A stretch of 64,000 bases of DNA from Fulvimarina manganoxydans (GCF_900176465.1 NZ_FWXR01000019.1:31528-95527), one strand, 5' to 3'. Shown: positions 9,674 through 18,578, counted from the stretch's first letter. The notes: generated by a model not told the origin, from the letters alone. Made by a program: numbers and translations.

Positions 9674-11950
9674 ATGATGGATGACGAAGGAAGACCCTTC
9701 GGGACAAGCCCGGCGAGTGGTGATCTCGACGCCTGCGCGCGCGAGCCGATCCACGTTCCGGGACATATTCAGCCTCACGGCCTTCTGCTTGTGATCGAGC
9801 CGGACTCGCGTGCCGTCTTGCAAGCAAGCGACAATCTGGCGGGCTTCGGGCTATCGGTCGACGGCGCGATCCCTGGGGCGGGGCTGAAAGAGGTCGTCGG
9901 GGGCGATGCGGCGACCGAAATCGAATCGGCCCTCAACGCTTTCTCCGCCGGCGAGGGACCGACCCTTCTCGGCCCGGTGACGATCCATGACCGGGTGTTC
10001 GATCTCGTCGTTCATCAGGTCGGAGACCGCTTGATCCTGGAATTGGAGGTTGAAACGGCGGACTCGCCGCGCGGCTCTCTCGATGGGCTTTATCCGCATA
10101 TCCAGGCTTTTGTCGGAAGCCTGCCGGCCTTGTCCGATGAGGAAAGCCTCGGCAGCGCGGCTGCCGCGAAGATTAGGGAGCTGACTGGCTTCGACCGCGT
10201 CCTCGTCTATCGGTTCGACGAGGATTGGAACGGCACGGTCGTGGCGGAGGCGCGGGGCGAACGTCTGCCCTCCTATCTCGATCTGCGTTTTCCCGCTTCC
10301 GATATCCCCGCCCAGGCGCGCGAGCTCTACAGGCTGAATCGGCTCCGCCTGATCCCGGATGCCGATTATGTGCCAGTCCCGGTTCACCCGGAACGCGATC
10401 CTGCGACAGGGGCTTTGCTCGATCTATCGCTTTCGGTCCTGCGCAGCGTCTCGCCGGTCCATGTACAATATATGAAGAATATGGGGACGCCGGCCTCCAT
10501 GTCAGTCTCCATCCTCGACGAGGGGCGGCTCTGGGGCCTGATTTCCTGCCATCATGGCGAGCCGCGCCGGGTCCCTGCCCATGTGCGCACAGCCTGCGAT
10601 TTCGTCGGCCAGATCCTCGCCATGCAGATCGGCGCCAAGGCTCGCAGCCAGATGACGAGCGAGCGCGTGAAGCGCCACGAGATCGAGGCCCGGCTCCTCT
10701 CGGCCATGAGCGAAGCTTCGAGCTTTGAGGAAGGGCTCGCGGCGATGCCGGACGAGCTCCTCGCGTTAACCGACGCGGCGGGCGCCGCGATCGTTTCAGA
10801 TGGCCAAGCCTGGCTTCTGGGCCGCACGCCCGACGAGGCGGATGTGCTTGCGATCGGCGATTGGCTCTTTGCCCATCATCCGGCCGAGGGCGTCTATTCG
10901 ACGCCGTCGCTTGGCCGCGAGAGCGCGCCCTTCGAGGGCCTGGCATCGACGGCCGCTGGTCTCGCGGCCATCGCCATCTCGCAGGTGCGACCGAGCTTCG
11001 TCATCTGGTTCCGCCCTGAGGTGATCGAGACGGTGCGCTGGGGCGGCGACCCCCGCAAGCCACAGGAGCCTTCGGAAGGCCGGCTCGACCCGCGCACCTC
11101 CTTCGAGATGTGGAAAGAGACAGTGCGCGGCCGATCCGAGCCCTGGAGCCGCCCGCAGATCGAAGCCGCTGGTAGCCTGCGCAACGCCATTGTCGGCATC
11201 GTCATGCGCAAGGCCGAGGAGATGGCGGCTTTGACCGAGGAGCTGAAGCGCTCGAACAAGGAGCTTGAGGCGTTCTCCTATTCGATCAGTCATGATCTCC
11301 GGGCTCCGTTCCGACACATCGTCGGTTTCGCCGAACTCTTGAAGGAAATGGACCCGGTTGCCGAGGACTCGCGAGCCAGCCGCTATGTGGATACGGTGAT
11401 CGAATCGGCCCATTCGGCCGGCCGGCTCGTCGACGACCTTCTCGCCTTCTCTCAGATGGGCCGTACGAAGCTGACGCCCATCCGGCTCGACATGAACAAG
11501 CTGGTCGACGAGGTCATGCGCATGCTTCGGCCGGACTGGGAGGGGCGAGGCATCGAATGGGAGATTTCGAGCCTCCCGCGTGCTTGCGGAGACCCCTCCT
11601 TCATGCGCTCGGTCTGGCAGAATCTCATCGCCAACTCGATAAAATACACGCGCGGCACGGATCCGAGCCGGATCGTCATCGAGGGCGAGGAGCGGGACGA
11701 CACCTGCGTCTATGTCATTCGTGACGACGGGGTCGGATTCGACATGGCGTATGTCGACAAATTGTTCGGTGTCTTTCAGCGTTTGCACCGTATCGAGGAC
11801 TATGAAGGCAGTGGTATCGGCCTTGCCAATATTCGGCGCATCGTCGAGCGCCATGGTGGAAAGGTCTGGGCCGAAGGAGAGGTCGGAAAAGGAGCGATCT
11901 TCTCCTTCTCGCTGCCGAAACGATCAGAGGGTGACACATGTCAGAACTGA
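9674..11950 (+). CDS. bphP: Bacteriophytochrome sensor histidine kinase
   Basis: A 758-residue canonical bacteriophytochrome. In order: a PAS domain with the biliverdin-attaching Cys21 in a DACAREPIHVPGHIQPHG motif; a GAF domain (about 140-310) with the PASDIP chromophore-pocket motif at 207-212; a PHY domain (about 330-500) with tongue residues WFRPE and PRTSFE; a short helix; then HisKA with phosphoacceptor His540 (SYSISHDLRAPFRH) and an HATPase domain with the GSGIGLANIRRIVERHGG motif near the C-terminus. It should autophosphorylate in a red/far-red-dependent way using biliverdin. No heme oxygenase gene is in the window, so the pigment must be made elsewhere. Its last 13 bases overlap the following receiver gene, the likely phosphoacceptor. 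Confidence 0.96.
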   Translation: MMDDEGRPFGTSPASGDLDACAREPIHVPGHIQPHGLLLVIEPDSRAVLQASDNLAGFGLSVDGAIPGAGLKEVVGGDAATEIESALNAFSAGEGPTLLGPVTIHDRVFDLVVHQVGDRLILELEVETADSPRGSLDGLYPHIQAFVGSLPALSDEESLGSAAAAKIRELTGFDRVLVYRFDEDWNGTVVAEARGERLPSYLDLRFPASDIPAQARELYRLNRLRLIPDADYVPVPVHPERDPATGALLDLSLSVLRSVSPVHVQYMKNMGTPASMSVSILDEGRLWGLISCHHGEPRRVPAHVRTACDFVGQILAMQIGAKARSQMTSERVKRHEIEARLLSAMSEASSFEEGLAAMPDELLALTDAAGAAIVSDGQAWLLGRTPDEADVLAIGDWLFAHHPAEGVYSTPSLGRESAPFEGLASTAAGLAAIAISQVRPSFVIWFRPEVIETVRWGGDPRKPQEPSEGRLDPRTSFEMWKETVRGRSEPWSRPQIEAAGSLRNAIVGIVMRKAEEMAALTEELKRSNKELEAFSYSISHDLRAPFRHIVGFAELLKEMDPVAEDSRASRYVDTVIESAHSAGRLVDDLLAFSQMGRTKLTPIRLDMNKLVDEVMRMLRPDWEGRGIEWEISSLPRACGDPSFMRSVWQNLIANSIKYTRGTDPSRIVIEGEERDDTCVYVIRDDGVGFDMAYVDKLFGVFQRLHRIEDYEGSGIGLANIRRIVERHGGKVWAEGEVGKGAIFSFSLPKRSEGDTCQN

Positions 11951-12411
11951 AGCCGATCCTTCTGGTCGAAGACAATCCGAAGGATCTCGAACTGACTTTG
12001 CATGCCTTGGAGCGCTCGCAGCTCGCCAATGAGGTCGTGGTCGCGCGCGATGGGGCCGAGGCGCTCACCTGGCTGGCTGGCGGAGGCGCGGATCCGGCCG
12101 CTGATGCGCGCGATCCGGCCGTCGTGCTGCTCGATCTGAAACTGCCCAAGGTCGATGGCCTCCAGGTTCTGGAGAACATCAAGCGGGATCCCGATCTGCG
12201 ACACATCCCGGTCGTCATGCTGACCGCTTCGAAGGAAGAGAGCGATCTCGTCAGCTCCTATTCGCTCGGCGTCAACGCCTTCGTGGTCAAGCCCGTGGAT
12301 TTCAAGGAGTTCTTCAAGGCGATCCAAGAGATCGGCATGTTCTGGGCGATCCTCAACGAGCCTTTTCCGCGACGGGCGCGTCAAACGCCAATGAAGGTGA
12401 CCGAAGCGTGA
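11938..12411 (+). CDS. Single-domain response regulator (Rcp1-like)
   Basis: A 157-residue stand-alone receiver domain with no output domain. The acidic pocket is ED (residues 11-12), the phosphoacceptor is Asp66 in VVLLDLKLPK, and the conserved T (LTAS) and K (VVKPV) are present. The extended loop before the Asp and the LLDLKLPKVDGL segment are typical of the Rcp1-type regulators that pair with phytochromes. It overlaps bphP by 13 bases and its TGA overlaps the GTG of the next gene, so the three are translationally coupled. It should take phosphate from BphP and pass it on or act through protein binding. What it binds is not visible. Confidence 0.92.
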   Translation: MSELKPILLVEDNPKDLELTLHALERSQLANEVVVARDGAEALTWLAGGGADPAADARDPAVVLLDLKLPKVDGLQVLENIKRDPDLRHIPVVMLTASKEESDLVSSYSLGVNAFVVKPVDFKEFFKAIQEIGMFWAILNEPFPRRARQTPMKVTEA

Positions 12412-13829
12412 CGCGGCCCGTTCAACCCGTGCGCATCCTTCATCTGGAGGATAGCGATCTCGATGCCGATCTCATAACGGAGCATCTGCGGATCGGCGGC
12501 GTCGCCCATCGCACGGACCGTGTCTGGGAACGGGCCGATTTCGTGCGTCTCTTGTCGCGCGGCGGCTACGACCTGATTTTGGCGGACTATAAGCTGCCGA
12601 GCTTCGACGGTCTGTCGGCGCTCGACATCGCGCGCAATCTGGCGCCGGATCTGCCATTCATCTTCGTCTCCGCGACGCTCGGCGAGGAGGTGGCGATCGA
12701 GGCTTTGAAGAACGGCGCGACCGACTATGTCATCAAGTCACGCCTGGGGCGCCTTGCGACCTGCGTCGAACGGGCGATCCGCGAGACCCATGAGAGGCGG
12801 CGGCGGGAATCAGCCGAAGCGGAGAATTTCGAGACGAAGCAGCGGCTCAGCGCGGCGCTTTCGGTCGCTCAGATTGGCACCTTCGAGTGGGATGCGGAGA
12901 GCGACCAGTTGCTTCTCGATTCTCGCAGCCGGGCGATTTTCGATCTCGGCAATGAGGAGCGCGTGATGGCGGACACGCTGCGCGCGCGTCTCGTCGACGA
13001 AGACCGAGAAAATGTGCGCGTCGCGATCAACGAGGCGATGGAGGGGCGCGAGCGGGTCGAGGTGGAGTTCCGTATCGAGCTTCCTAACGGAACGGTCCGT
13101 CATATCGGCACGATCTGCGACTGGTATGCCGGTCATGACGGGCGCTATCCGCGCGGCATCGGCGTGTTCAAGGACATCACGGATCGCAAGAACCAGGAGG
13201 AGCAGCAGGCGCTCGTCGTGCGCGAGCTTCATCATCGGGTGAAGAACAGCCTGACGACGGCCCAATCGGTGATCAACTTCACCCTGAAGACCTCGCCAAG
13301 CTTCGACGATTTTCAACGCAAGATTTCGGCTCGGATCGCCTCGCTCGCCCGCAGCCATTCGCTGCTCACTCAGAACGAATGGGGCGCTGTCAGTCTGGAA
13401 GACATTCTGCGCTCCGAACTCGCTCCCTACGATCCGGATGCCATGCGCGGCCAACTCTCCGGCCCGCCGGTCTATCTGCCCTCGGACCTGTCATCGACCT
13501 ATGCAATGGCCTTTCACGAGATGACGACCAATGCGGTGAAATACGGCTCGCTTTCGGTGCCGCAGGGAGTGGTCAAGATCGATTGGCAGGTGGAACGGCA
13601 GGAGGATTGCGAGATCCTCACTCTGTCCTGGACCGAGCGTGGGGGGCCGCCGATCACGACCCCGCCCACCCGGCGCGGCTTCGGCTCAACGCTGCTCGAT
13701 CGGCTGCTCGCCGTCCAGCTCAATGGGCGGGTCGATACCAATTACGGTGAGAGTGGAGCGCGGATCGTCATCGAGAGCCGGCTCGCCATCCGCAAGCCGC
13801 CGGTCGTTCCACCCAGGACCGCAGCCTGA
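12408..13829 (+). CDS. Receiver-PAS-HWE family sensor histidine kinase
   Basis: A 473-residue protein with an inverted hybrid architecture. An N-terminal receiver (about 8-122, Asp60 in LILADYKLPS) is followed by a coiled linker rich in R and E, a PAS domain with PAC motif (about 145-262), and an HWE/HisKA_2 kinase: phosphoacceptor His275 in VRELHHRVKNSLTTAQ, N-box FHEMTTNAVKYG, and the defining W-x-E in LSWTERGGPP. The GTG start at 12408 overlaps the upstream TGA as GTGA. A kinase gated by its own receiver and encoded straight after a phytochrome and its receiver suggests that light controls the kinase by phosphotransfer. HWE kinases often feed the PhyR general stress response in this class, but no PhyR or NepR lies nearby. 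Confidence 0.92.
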   Translation: MTRPVQPVRILHLEDSDLDADLITEHLRIGGVAHRTDRVWERADFVRLLSRGGYDLILADYKLPSFDGLSALDIARNLAPDLPFIFVSATLGEEVAIEALKNGATDYVIKSRLGRLATCVERAIRETHERRRRESAEAENFETKQRLSAALSVAQIGTFEWDAESDQLLLDSRSRAIFDLGNEERVMADTLRARLVDEDRENVRVAINEAMEGRERVEVEFRIELPNGTVRHIGTICDWYAGHDGRYPRGIGVFKDITDRKNQEEQQALVVRELHHRVKNSLTTAQSVINFTLKTSPSFDDFQRKISARIASLARSHSLLTQNEWGAVSLEDILRSELAPYDPDAMRGQLSGPPVYLPSDLSSTYAMAFHEMTTNAVKYGSLSVPQGVVKIDWQVERQEDCEILTLSWTERGGPPITTPPTRRGFGSTLLDRLLAVQLNGRVDTNYGESGARIVIESRLAIRKPPVVPPRTAA

Positions 13830-14205
13830 ACGTGCGAAGCGTTTGAGCAAGGGCGGCAGACCTGATCGACCGGGCGGTTTCGCGAGCGTCCGATCTTACA
13901 AAAATGGAATGCGGAAAACGGGCGATGAGGCCGCCTATCGGCCTTTTGGGATCGTTTCATATTTGTAGTTGAGGGCAGGAAAAGTTGTAAAATAACCCAG
14001 CCATGCGGCGAAGATGACGCAACGGAAAATCGAAATCGCTTGTGACGTCAAGCAAATAAATATGCCATCGTGGCGTGGCAAGCCGATTGTCAAGAAATAG
14101 AAAGCGATCTATCGATTTCAACCGCTGATGCCCCCACGGTATCATCGGGCTGGGGGAGCCGCTTGGAAGCGGCTCTGGCCCTCGAAGACATCGGTCGATC
14201 GAACC
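13830..14205. other. AT-richer intergenic region before the metalloprotease
   Basis: About 375 bases without a supported gene. From 13950 to 14080 it is distinctly less GC-rich than the flanks (for example TTCATATTTGTAGTTGAGGG and GTTGTAAAATAACCC), a likely promoter zone for the downstream protease. A long minus-strand open frame spanning 13957-16017 crosses it but is an antisense shadow. Confidence 0.35.
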
Positions 14206-15852
14206 ATGAATTCCACATCCTTTATGAGCTCGCCGCTCGGTTTCGCGCCGCGGGAAAGCGTAACGCCGCTCGATGCCATCAACTGGACGACCGTGAAGGT
14301 CGGGCCCGTCGTCAATGTCTGGTTCGCCCCGGCCTATGAGGCGCCCAATGGCGATCCGGCGGAAACCACTTTGGCCTGGGCGGGCGCCGCCAAGGCAAGC
14401 GTCGAAGCTTCGCTGCAGGCGACCTCCAATGTCGCCAACATCACTTTCAACATCGTTCAAGACGCGGCTCAGGCCAATTGGGCCTTCTTTTTGTCGCCCA
14501 CGATGCCTTCCGATAATAGCGAAGACGAGAGTCTGGGTTTCTTCCAGAATACCCGCAGCGAAATCGATTATGGCGGCGCGAAATACACCTTCGACGGCTA
14601 CGGCATCTTCAACGCTTCGGCTTCGAGCTGGACCGATGCGGGTCTTCAGATGGGCGGCTCGGCCTTCACGACCGTGCTGCACGAGATCGGCCACGGCCTC
14701 GGATTGAGCCATCCCCATGACGACAGCGGCGAAGAGAATGACCCCAATCCGCCGGCAACGATCATGCGCGGCGTAACGGGAGCCTTCGGGTCTTATGGCG
14801 ACAACGAATTGAACCAGTCCGTCTACACCGTCATGTCCTACAACGACGGTTGGCAGACCTCGCCGGCCGGTCCGCTGACGGATGTGGTCGCTTACGGCGC
14901 GAACGGTGGCTTCGGTGCGCTCGATATCGCGGTTCTGCAGGCCAAATACGGCGCCAATACCGGCTTTGCCGCCGGCGACAACGTTTACAATCTCCCGGCG
15001 TCGGACGGCGACGGCACCTTCTACATGTCGATCTGGGATACCGGCGGTGTCGACACCATCTCGGCCGCGCGCGCCAGCGCCGGAGCGATCATCGATCTGC
15101 GCGCCGCGACGCTCGATTACAGTGACACGGGTGGCGGCGTCGTCTCCTATGTCACGGGTGTCCATGGCGGTGTCACGATCGCCAATGGCGTCGTCATCGA
15201 AAACGTCATCGGCGGCCAGGGCGACGACAAGATCACCGGCAATGCAGCGAACAATGTGATCGCCGGCGACACTGGCAATGACACGATCGACGGCGGGGCC
15301 GGTCGCGACACCTCGCTTTACGGCCAGTCGCGCGCAAGCGCCGGCGTCACCGTCGAGAACGGTACCGTGACGGTCGCCGCCCAGGGCGGAACCGATACGC
15401 TCGTCAATGTGGAGCGTCTTCAGTTCACCGACGAAGGGCTCGCCTTCGATACGGGTGCTGGCGAGAACGCCGGCGTCGTCTTCCGCACCTATCAGGCGGC
15501 TTTCAACCGGGCACCGGACGAGCCGGGCATGGGCGTCTGGATCAAGGCCGCAGACCAGGGCATGAGCTTCGAGCAGATCGCGGCCGGCTTCCTCAGGTCG
15601 TCGGAATTCGAGACGGCTTATGGCGCCAACCCGACATCCGAGACCTATGTCTCCAAGCTCTATGAGAACATTCTCGGCCGGGCTGGGGAACAGAGCGGTA
15701 TCGACTTCTGGCAGACCAAGCTGGCCGAAGGCGCGACGCAGGCTATGGTTCTCTACACTTTCGCTGAGAGCTCGGAGAATATTGACCGAACTGCTGCTTC
15801 GGTCGTCAATGGCGTGATCTACGATCTCGTTTCGGACGCCCTCGTCGCCTGA
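14206..15852 (+). CDS. Serralysin-like RTX metalloprotease with DUF4214 domain
   Basis: A secreted zinc metalloprotease of the M10B (serralysin) type. The zinc site HEIGHGLGLSHPH and the downstream Met-turn VMSYND are both intact. These are followed by the serralysin C-terminal beta-roll with glycine/aspartate-rich calcium-binding repeats (GGQGDDKITGN, GDTGNDTIDGGAGRDT) and, in the last 120 residues, a DUF4214 region (RTYQAAFNRAPDEPG, FLRSSEFETAYG, YENILGRAGEQSG). There is no N-terminal Sec signal, consistent with type I secretion through a C-terminal signal. No ABC/HlyD/TolC exporter and no Inh-type inhibitor gene is adjacent. The start is uncertain: ATG at 14206, ATG at 14224 or the longer frame from 14128 are all possible, and none has a good ribosome site. 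Confidence 0.88.
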   Translation: MNSTSFMSSPLGFAPRESVTPLDAINWTTVKVGPVVNVWFAPAYEAPNGDPAETTLAWAGAAKASVEASLQATSNVANITFNIVQDAAQANWAFFLSPTMPSDNSEDESLGFFQNTRSEIDYGGAKYTFDGYGIFNASASSWTDAGLQMGGSAFTTVLHEIGHGLGLSHPHDDSGEENDPNPPATIMRGVTGAFGSYGDNELNQSVYTVMSYNDGWQTSPAGPLTDVVAYGANGGFGALDIAVLQAKYGANTGFAAGDNVYNLPASDGDGTFYMSIWDTGGVDTISAARASAGAIIDLRAATLDYSDTGGGVVSYVTGVHGGVTIANGVVIENVIGGQGDDKITGNAANNVIAGDTGNDTIDGGAGRDTSLYGQSRASAGVTVENGTVTVAAQGGTDTLVNVERLQFTDEGLAFDTGAGENAGVVFRTYQAAFNRAPDEPGMGVWIKAADQGMSFEQIAAGFLRSSEFETAYGANPTSETYVSKLYENILGRAGEQSGIDFWQTKLAEGATQAMVLYTFAESSENIDRTAASVVNGVIYDLVSDALVA

Positions 15853-15878
15853 CGCAGCCGTATCGGACACGATGTTCG

Positions 15879-15915
15879 AAAGCCCCGGCATCGCTTGGTG
15901 CCGGGGCTTTTTCTT
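15879..15915 (+). terminator. Rho-independent terminator after the metalloprotease
   Basis: A 12-base perfect stem (AAAGCCCCGGCA with its complement) with an 8-base loop is followed by TTTTCTTT. It lies 27 bases after the stop of the protease gene and isolates it from cobD. Confidence 0.9.
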
Positions 15916-15983
15916 TGCCTGCGCCTGTGACAAAGCCTTGCGCCTCATGATCGACCGCCTGTTCGGCGCCGGAAGAAAGACCC

Positions 15984-16961
15984 ATGACGGCAGACCTCGC
16001 CATCCTGCTTTTCGCAAGCCTGCTCGACCGATCCGTCGGCGATCCGGATTGGCTATGGCGGCGCGTGCCTCATCCAGTCGTTCTGTTCGGGCGGGTGATC
16101 GACAAGGCCGATCGCCTTTTCAATCGCCCCGTCCTGTCGCCCGAAAGGCGCCGCCGCAATGGCACGGTCTTCATCGCCGTTCTTGTCGGTGCCGTGCTTT
16201 TGGGCGGGCTCGTCTTGTCGAGTGTCCTTCGACTCTTCGGCCCCTTGGGATACGCCGCCGAAATCTGCCTGGTAGCGGTGTTCCTTGCTCAAAAGAGCCT
16301 GTTCGACCATGTAGGTGCGGTGCGCGACGCGCTTTTGGCCGAAGGGCTTGCCGGCGGTCGCCGTGCCGTCTCGCTCATCGTGGGCCGAGATGTCGCGACC
16401 CTCGACACGGCCGGCGTTTCTCGCGCGGCAATCGAGAGCCTGGCGGAAAACCAGTCCGACGGCGTCGTCGCGCCCTGGCTGGCTTATCTCATCGGCGGGC
16501 TTCCCGGGCTTCTCGCCTATAAGGCGATCAACACCGCCGATTCCATGATCGGCCATTTAAGCGATCGCCATCGTGATTTCGGACGCGCGGCCGCCAAGCT
16601 CGACGACGTGGTCAATTGGCCGTCGGCGCGGCTGACCGCGATCCTCTATGTTGCAGCGGCGACGATCAAGGGGCTCGCCGCCTGGCGCCGGGTCTGGACC
16701 GTGGTCGAGCGCGACGCGCCGCTTCATCGCTCGCCCAATGCCGGCTGGCCGGAGGCGGCTATCGCGGCGGCGCTTAATCTGTCTCTGGGTGGGCCGCGCC
16801 GCTATGGCGATCTCGTCGTCGATGCGCCGAGCCTCAACGGGGAGGGGCGGCGGAGCGCCGGCCCCGGAGAGATCGATCAGGCTCTGTCGCTGACGAAGCT
16901 TCTCTTTGCGCTTCTCCTGGCCATCAATGCCGGGCTTCTTGCGATCTCCCTCCTTCTTTGA
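15984..16961 (+). CDS. cobD: Adenosylcobinamide-phosphate synthase CobD/CbiB
   Basis: A 325-residue integral membrane protein of the CobD/CbiB family, which joins (R)-1-amino-2-propanol or its phosphate to adenosylcobyric acid late in cobalamin synthesis. Family landmarks are LLDRSVGDPDWLWRRVPHPVVLFGR near the N-terminus (in parts), the SLAENQSDGVVAPW motif, YKAINTADSMIGH, and the SPNAGWPEAAIAAALN segment. Several membrane spans are predicted. It stands alone here, between a protease and an SPFH/NfeD pair; the other cob genes must lie elsewhere. Confidence 0.94.
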   Translation: MTADLAILLFASLLDRSVGDPDWLWRRVPHPVVLFGRVIDKADRLFNRPVLSPERRRRNGTVFIAVLVGAVLLGGLVLSSVLRLFGPLGYAAEICLVAVFLAQKSLFDHVGAVRDALLAEGLAGGRRAVSLIVGRDVATLDTAGVSRAAIESLAENQSDGVVAPWLAYLIGGLPGLLAYKAINTADSMIGHLSDRHRDFGRAAAKLDDVVNWPSARLTAILYVAAATIKGLAAWRRVWTVVERDAPLHRSPNAGWPEAAIAAALNLSLGGPRRYGDLVVDAPSLNGEGRRSAGPGEIDQALSLTKLLFALLLAINAGLLAISLLL

Positions 16962-16969
16962 GGAATAAT

Positions 16970-17074
16970 CATACGAAATCCGTTTGATCGCTTCGCGATA
17001 CGGATTTCCAAGCTACTCAAACGCCGCGCGGGCTTTGATACAGGATTAGTCTCAATCAGCCGAATCCCGTATCA
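16970..17074. repeat. Two-hairpin intergenic repeat, copy A
   Basis: Two tandem stem-loops lie between the convergent cobD and NfeD genes. Hairpin 1 (16975-17008) pairs GAAATCCGT with ACGGATTTC and has a nested ATCGC/GCGAT stem. Hairpin 2 (17036-17074) pairs TGATAC with GTATCA and GGATT with AATCC. The last three bases of hairpin 2 are the stop codon of the NfeD gene. A closely related copy lies at 61877-61974. It could serve as a bidirectional terminator or 3'-end stabiliser. Confidence 0.8.
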
Positions 17075-17530
17075 CGCGGTTCCGGCACCGATCGGCTCGA
17101 CCCGCAGCACGTTTCCATTGGCGCCGACGATGCGCACGCGGGTGCCCTTCGCTAGGTCCGGTCCTTCCACCGTCCACCAGCTGTCGCCGAGCGCGACCCG
17201 GCCGCGTCCCGCCTCGATCGCCTCGGAGAGCTTCGCCTCCCGCCCGATGAGGCGGTTGACGGGATTGTCGTCCTCGGAAGGGGGGCCGGTGCGTCCCGCC
17301 CGATAGAACCGTCCGCCGAGAAAGATCACGACGGCCGAGACGACGACGAAGGCCACGAGTTGCTGGCCGACGCCGAAAATCGAATCGCCCAGGAAGAAGG
17401 CATTGGTTCCGACGATCAGAGCGGCGATCCCGAAGAAGAGGAGATAGACCCCCGGAACCGCGAGCTCGAGGCCGAGAAGCAGGAAGCCGGCGACCCACCA
17501 AAGAATTTCGGGCGTGAAGAAGTCTCCCAT
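17072..17530 (-). CDS. NfeD family membrane protein
   Basis: A 152-residue NfeD-like protein with three to four N-terminal membrane spans (WWVAGFLLLGLELAVPGVYL, LLFFGIAALIVGTNAFFLG, QLVAFVVVSAVVIFLGGRF) and a soluble C-terminal OB-fold-like domain (about 85-150, with GREAKLSEAIEAGRGRVALG and DLAKGTRVRIVGANG). ATG at 17530 (MGDFFTPEIL) is chosen because it is 7 bases after the SPFH gene; a longer in-frame extension would overlap that gene. NfeD proteins partner with stomatin/prohibitin-type proteins and this arrangement matches the QmcA-YbbK pair. The cellular job is probably membrane quality control, by family knowledge. Confidence 0.9.
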   Translation of the reverse strand: MGDFFTPEILWWVAGFLLLGLELAVPGVYLLFFGIAALIVGTNAFFLGDSIFGVGQQLVAFVVVSAVVIFLGGRFYRAGRTGPPSEDDNPVNRLIGREAKLSEAIEAGRGRVALGDSWWTVEGPDLAKGTRVRIVGANGNVLRVEPIGAGTA

Positions 17531-17537
17531 GGCGCGC

Positions 17538-18578
17538 TCAGTCGCCTGACGGCATGGGCGGCGGCGCCGACGGGCCGGCGCGGAACTGGACATTCGGGCG
17601 CTGAGCCGTCTTTCGGCCGCCAGCCGCGTTTTGCGATCGACCATCGGAGGCATCGTCGCCGAAGGCTGCCCGCGCGAGTTCGGCGATGCCGCTGATTGAG
17701 CCAAGAATAGAGGAGGCTTCGAGCGGCATCAGCACGACGCGTTGATTGGGTGCCGTGGCGATCTTGCCGAGAGCTTCGGTGTATTTCTGGGCGACGAAAT
17801 AGTTGATAGCCTGAACGTCGCCGGCGGCGATCGCCTCGGAGACCATCTGCGTTGCCTTGGCCTCGGCTTCGGCCAGACGCTCGCGGGCCTCGGCCTCGCG
17901 ATAGGCCGCTTCCCGCTTGCCCTCCGCTTCCAGGATACGCGACGCCTTTTCACCCTCGGCCCTGAGGATCGCCGCATTGCGCGAACCTTCGGCTTCCAGG
18001 ATTTCGGCGCGCTTTTCGCGTTCGGCCATCATCTGGCGAGCCATGGCGTCCACGAGATTCTTCGGCGGATTGATATCCTTGATCTCGATCCGCGTGATCT
18101 TGATGCCCCAGCTTGCCGAGGCCTGATCGACGACCCGCAGGATCTTTTCCGAAATCGAATCCCGGTTCGACAGAATGTCGTCGAGATCCATCGAGCCGAG
18201 GACCGAACGCAGATTGGTCATCACCAGATTGAGGATCGCATATTCCAGGCCGGAAACCTCATAGGCTGCCGCGCGCGCATCGAGGATCTGGTAGAAGGCG
18301 ACGCCATCGGCCGCGACAGAGGCGTTGTCGCGGGTGATGACCTCCTGGGTGGGGATGTCGAGGACCTGCTCCATCATGTTCATCTTGTGCCCGATGCGCT
18401 CGATGAAAGGCACGATGATGGAAAGGCCCGGCGTCAATGTGCGGGTATAGCGGCCGAAATTCTCGACCGTGTAGTTATAGCCCTGCGGCACGATCTTGAT
18501 CGTCGAGGCAAGAACGATCAGTGCCACGACGACGATGACGAGGAGGGCGATCAGCCCTGGCGATAGGATCGGATCCAT
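17538..18578 (-). CDS. SPFH domain/band 7 protein (stomatin-like, paraslipin)
   Basis: A 346-residue stomatin-type protein: an N-terminal membrane anchor (GLIALLVIVVVALIVLAS) followed by the SPFH domain beginning IKIVPQGYNYTVENFGRYTRTLTPG (in parts), with the typical MMEQVLDIPTQEVITRDNASV strand and ITRIEIKDINPPK. A long alanine/glutamate-rich coiled coil (about 190-265, repeats of AEGE and REAEAR) precedes a disordered basic tail. It forms oligomeric membrane microdomain scaffolds. It is followed 7 bases later by NfeD, its usual partner. The upstream gap of 179 bases to hemH should contain the promoter. Confidence 0.93.
   Translation of the reverse strand: MDPILSPGLIALLVIVVVALIVLASTIKIVPQGYNYTVENFGRYTRTLTPGLSIIVPFIERIGHKMNMMEQVLDIPTQEVITRDNASVAADGVAFYQILDARAAAYEVSGLEYAILNLVMTNLRSVLGSMDLDDILSNRDSISEKILRVVDQASASWGIKITRIEIKDINPPKNLVDAMARQMMAEREKRAEILEAEGSRNAAILRAEGEKASRILEAEGKREAAYREAEARERLAEAEAKATQMVSEAIAAGDVQAINYFVAQKYTEALGKIATAPNQRVVLMPLEASSILGSISGIAELARAAFGDDASDGRSQNAAGGRKTAQRPNVQFRAGPSAPPPMPSGD

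Noticed and set aside
13957..16017. Minus-strand open frame of 686 codons opposite the metalloprotease
   Set aside because: The plus strand encodes complete zinc and RTX motifs; the minus frame is a compositional shadow.
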